Assembly: GCA_964469055.1 (NCBI GenBank)
Contig: CAYXXN010000077.1
Span: forward strand, 1 to 12,937
Source of the DNA: CAYXXN01 sp964469055
GTDB lineage: Bacteria; Acidobacteriota; Thermoanaerobaculia; Multivoradales; JAHEKO01
DNA length: 12,937 nucleotides
Reading direction: 5' to 3'
Made by a program: the position numbers and the translations under genes. The notes beneath the pieces are model-generated. The model searched no databases. It was not told the DNA's origin and saw only the letters and a list, made by a program, of their open reading frames with translations. Of this stretch, positions 11,247 through 12,937 are shown piece after piece (the stretch's first letter is position 1; each line of letters opens with the position of its first letter).

Positions 11247-12937
11247 TCAGGGCACGGTGACACTCCAGGCGCCGGTGTCGCCGGATTCGAAGCCGTCGCC
11301 GAAGAGGAGCGGATCGCCGACGCAGAAGTAGGCGTCGTCCGGCGCCAGGGCCGGCGGGGTGAAGACGGCGTCGTCGTAGCTCCCCGCCGTCTCCTCGGCC
11401 AGCCACTGAAAGGCGCAGTCGCCGGCTTCCGGGCGCTGCACGGAGATCCATGCGACGCCGGCGCCGTCGAGCGTCGGGAAGACGAGATTGAGCCGCGCCA
11501 CCTCGGGCGAGAGCGGCACGATCGTCGCCACCACGCCGGCGCGCGTCGCCAGCACGGCCCCGGGGACGCCGGCGGCGTCGGCCGCGAAGACGAGGTCGAA
11601 GCGCACCGCCGGGTCGAGCGGGCAGGGGGCGCCCAGCCCGTCGACCCCTAGCCCCCAGAGCCGCAGCCCCGAGACCGGCCCCGGCGGCAGCGTCGTCACC
11701 TTGCCGCCCGCGTCCACCACGTCCTCGAAGGTCGCCCCCGCGCCGGCGGTCGCCGGATGGCCGCGCGGCACGGCCGGCGAGTCGAACGGCTGCTGGTAGA
11801 TGGCGAAGCCGGGGCAGGCGTCGTCGTCATCGGCGATCGTGCCCGCTCCGCGATCGTCGGCGAGCGTCACGTCGCGGCCACCGGCGGCGACGCCGAAGAG
11901 ATCGACGAAGAAGCCCTCGTCCTGCTCCGGCCGCGGATCCGCCGTCACTTGCACGCTGGCGGTCTCGGTTTCTCCGGCCGTGCCGGCGAAGGAAAGCGTT
12001 CCCTGCGCCGCCGTGTAGTCGCCGTCCCCGTTCTCGTCCTCGGCCGTGCCGTCGACCGTGGCGAAGTCGACCGCCACCCCCGTATCGACCGCCGCCTCCA
12101 GGGTGACGACGAAGTCGAAGGGGGTCGTCCCTCCGCCCGAGCCCTCGCCGCCCGCGGCGTCGGCGATCGCCAGGGTCGCCGCGTCGTCGTTGGCGATCGT
12201 GCCCAGGCCGGAGCCATCGGCGATCACGGCGTTGACCGGGCTCGAGAGCTCGACCGTGAAGCCCTCATCGAGCTCGACTAAGGTGTCCCGCGCGACCGGC
12301 ACCGTGAAGGTGCGAGTCAAAACGCCTCCCGCCGGGAACGAGAGCACGGTGGGTCCCGTCGCCGTGTAGTCGCTGCCGGCCTGGGCCGTGCCGTCCATCG
12401 TCGCGGCGGTCACCGAGACCGCCGCCTGGTTGTGGTCGCGGCTGACGGTAAAGACGAAGTTGGCGGTGCCGCTGTCGCCTTCGACCGCGGCGACGTCGTT
12501 GATCGTCAGTTGGGCCGGGACCACCGTGCACGAGCCGAGATCCGTCTCGGTCGCCGTGCCGTTCCACTGGATCTCGAAGATGGTGTTGTCGATGTCGTGG
12601 TGGATCGTGACGGCGAGGGAGAGCGCCTGCGCCAGGTCGGCCGCCGACGGCGAGTCCGGGGGAGGGAACGGCAGCTCGGCGACGAGTGTCCACACCACGT
12701 CCTCGAAGCGCGGCTGGCCCATGATCGAGATGTTGGCGTTGACCACCTCGAACCGGTACGTCACCGTGTTGCCGGCCGCCTCGATCGTGGGGATCACGGT
12801 GGGCGTGTACCACTCGCTGCGCTCGTCGCCGTCCTGGAAAGAGCGCGAACCCTGGCCGAAACGGTCGCAGGTGCCGGCGGCGAGGCTGCAGTCCTGGAGC
12901 CGGAACTCCCACAGCGTCGCTGCCGTCATGAGCTGAC
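11247..12937 (-). CDS. Secreted Calx-beta domain protein, C-terminal part (5' cut by window edge)
   Basis: The frame stays open through the right edge. The ATG at 12927-12929 gives 560 residues but has no signal peptide or clear ribosome-binding site, so the true start is probably outside. Numbering from that Met: 1-135 is an unrecognised region with four Cys (C14, C21, C134 and one nearby), ending at the first repeat. Residues 138-249 and 250-369 are two Calx-beta domains, each with VDGTA/MDGTA...DYTA, LSF, a calcium-binding ELDEGF/EQDEGF and closing GTIANDD/GTIADDD. Residues 372-540 form a further beta-rich domain with a few cysteines. The last 20 residues include LLFGDGFESGDTGAWSVTVP, a short tail that recurs at the ends of secreted proteins in some high-GC bacteria. 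Likely a surface or extracellular calcium-binding adhesin-like protein; specific role unknown. Confidence 0.85.
   Translation of the reverse strand, partial: QLMTAATLWEFRLQDCSLAAGTCDRFGQGSRSFQDGDERSEWYTPTVIPTIEAAGNTVTYRFEVVNANISIMGQPRFEDVVWTLVAELPFPPPDSPSAADLAQALSLAVTIHHDIDNTIFEIQWNGTATETDLGSCTVVPAQLTINDVAAVEGDSGTANFVFTVSRDHNQAAVSVTAATMDGTAQAGSDYTATGPTVLSFPAGGVLTRTFTVPVARDTLVELDEGFTVELSSPVNAVIADGSGLGTIANDDAATLAIADAAGGEGSGGGTTPFDFVVTLEAAVDTGVAVDFATVDGTAEDENGDGDYTAAQGTLSFAGTAGETETASVQVTADPRPEQDEGFFVDLFGVAAGGRDVTLADDRGAGTIADDDDACPGFAIYQQPFDSPAVPRGHPATAGAGATFEDVVDAGGKVTTLPPGPVSGLRLWGLGVDGLGAPCPLDPAVRFDLVFAADAAGVPGAVLATRAGVVATIVPLSPEVARLNLVFPTLDGAGVAWISVQRPEAGDCAFQWLAEETAGSYDDAVFTPPALAPDDAYFCVGDPLLFGDGFESGDTGAWSVTVP

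Noticed and set aside
11757..12281. Plus-strand reading frames opposite the Calx-beta gene
   Set aside because: The repeat structure of the minus-strand Calx-beta domains explains the coding signal; the plus-strand products are low-complexity.

Overview
The window is very GC-rich DNA (roughly 70 percent by eye) with strong third-position G/C bias. It is probably from a bacterial chromosome such as an acidobacterium (Thermoanaerobaculia-like) or another high-GC environmental lineage. That placement is inference from protein style only (Calx-beta secreted proteins, gingipain-type peptidase remnant, dense VapBC modules); there is no rRNA or marker gene to settle it.

Left part (1-2330) is a patchwork of remnants and toxin-antitoxin modules. 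It starts with the C-terminal end of a possible HEPN-like protein in visibly less GC-rich DNA. About 300 bases without a convincing gene follow. Next is the 3' half only of a tRNA-Thr(CGT) gene on the minus strand, running from the anticodon arm to CCA, as seen at recombinase attachment scars. Directly abutting its broken side is the 3' end of a C25 (gingipain-type) peptidase gene that has lost its 5' part. Two complete VapBC modules follow. The first is bracketed by two copies of a 32-bp sequence that encodes the C25 C-terminus, so the module looks inserted into or duplicated with the end of that peptidase gene.

Middle part (2330-7680) has chromosomal-looking genes: an M20 metallodipeptidase, a third VapBC module with a textbook promoter and a perfect 9-bp inverted-repeat operator, and a tight apparent operon of a CYTH-domain protein, a sugar-phosphate nucleotidyltransferase with a beta-helix tail, a HAD phosphatase and a Uma2-family nuclease-like protein. 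An 11-codon minigene bridges the CYTH stop and the nucleotidyltransferase start with ATGA overlaps at both ends, suggesting stepwise translational coupling. A small CDGSH iron-sulfur protein with an apparently leaderless promoter follows.

Right part (7740-12937) has a pair made of a divergent calcineurin-like phosphoesterase, which lacks the canonical DxH motif, and an FAD/NAD(P)-binding flavoprotein. Then comes an unrecognised secreted protein built on two copies of a beta-rich repeat. On the opposite strand is the C-terminal part of a large secreted protein with two Calx-beta domains and a C-terminal GDGFESGD-type tail, cut by the window edge.

No CRISPR array, rRNA, complete tRNA, transposase or integrase gene was seen.
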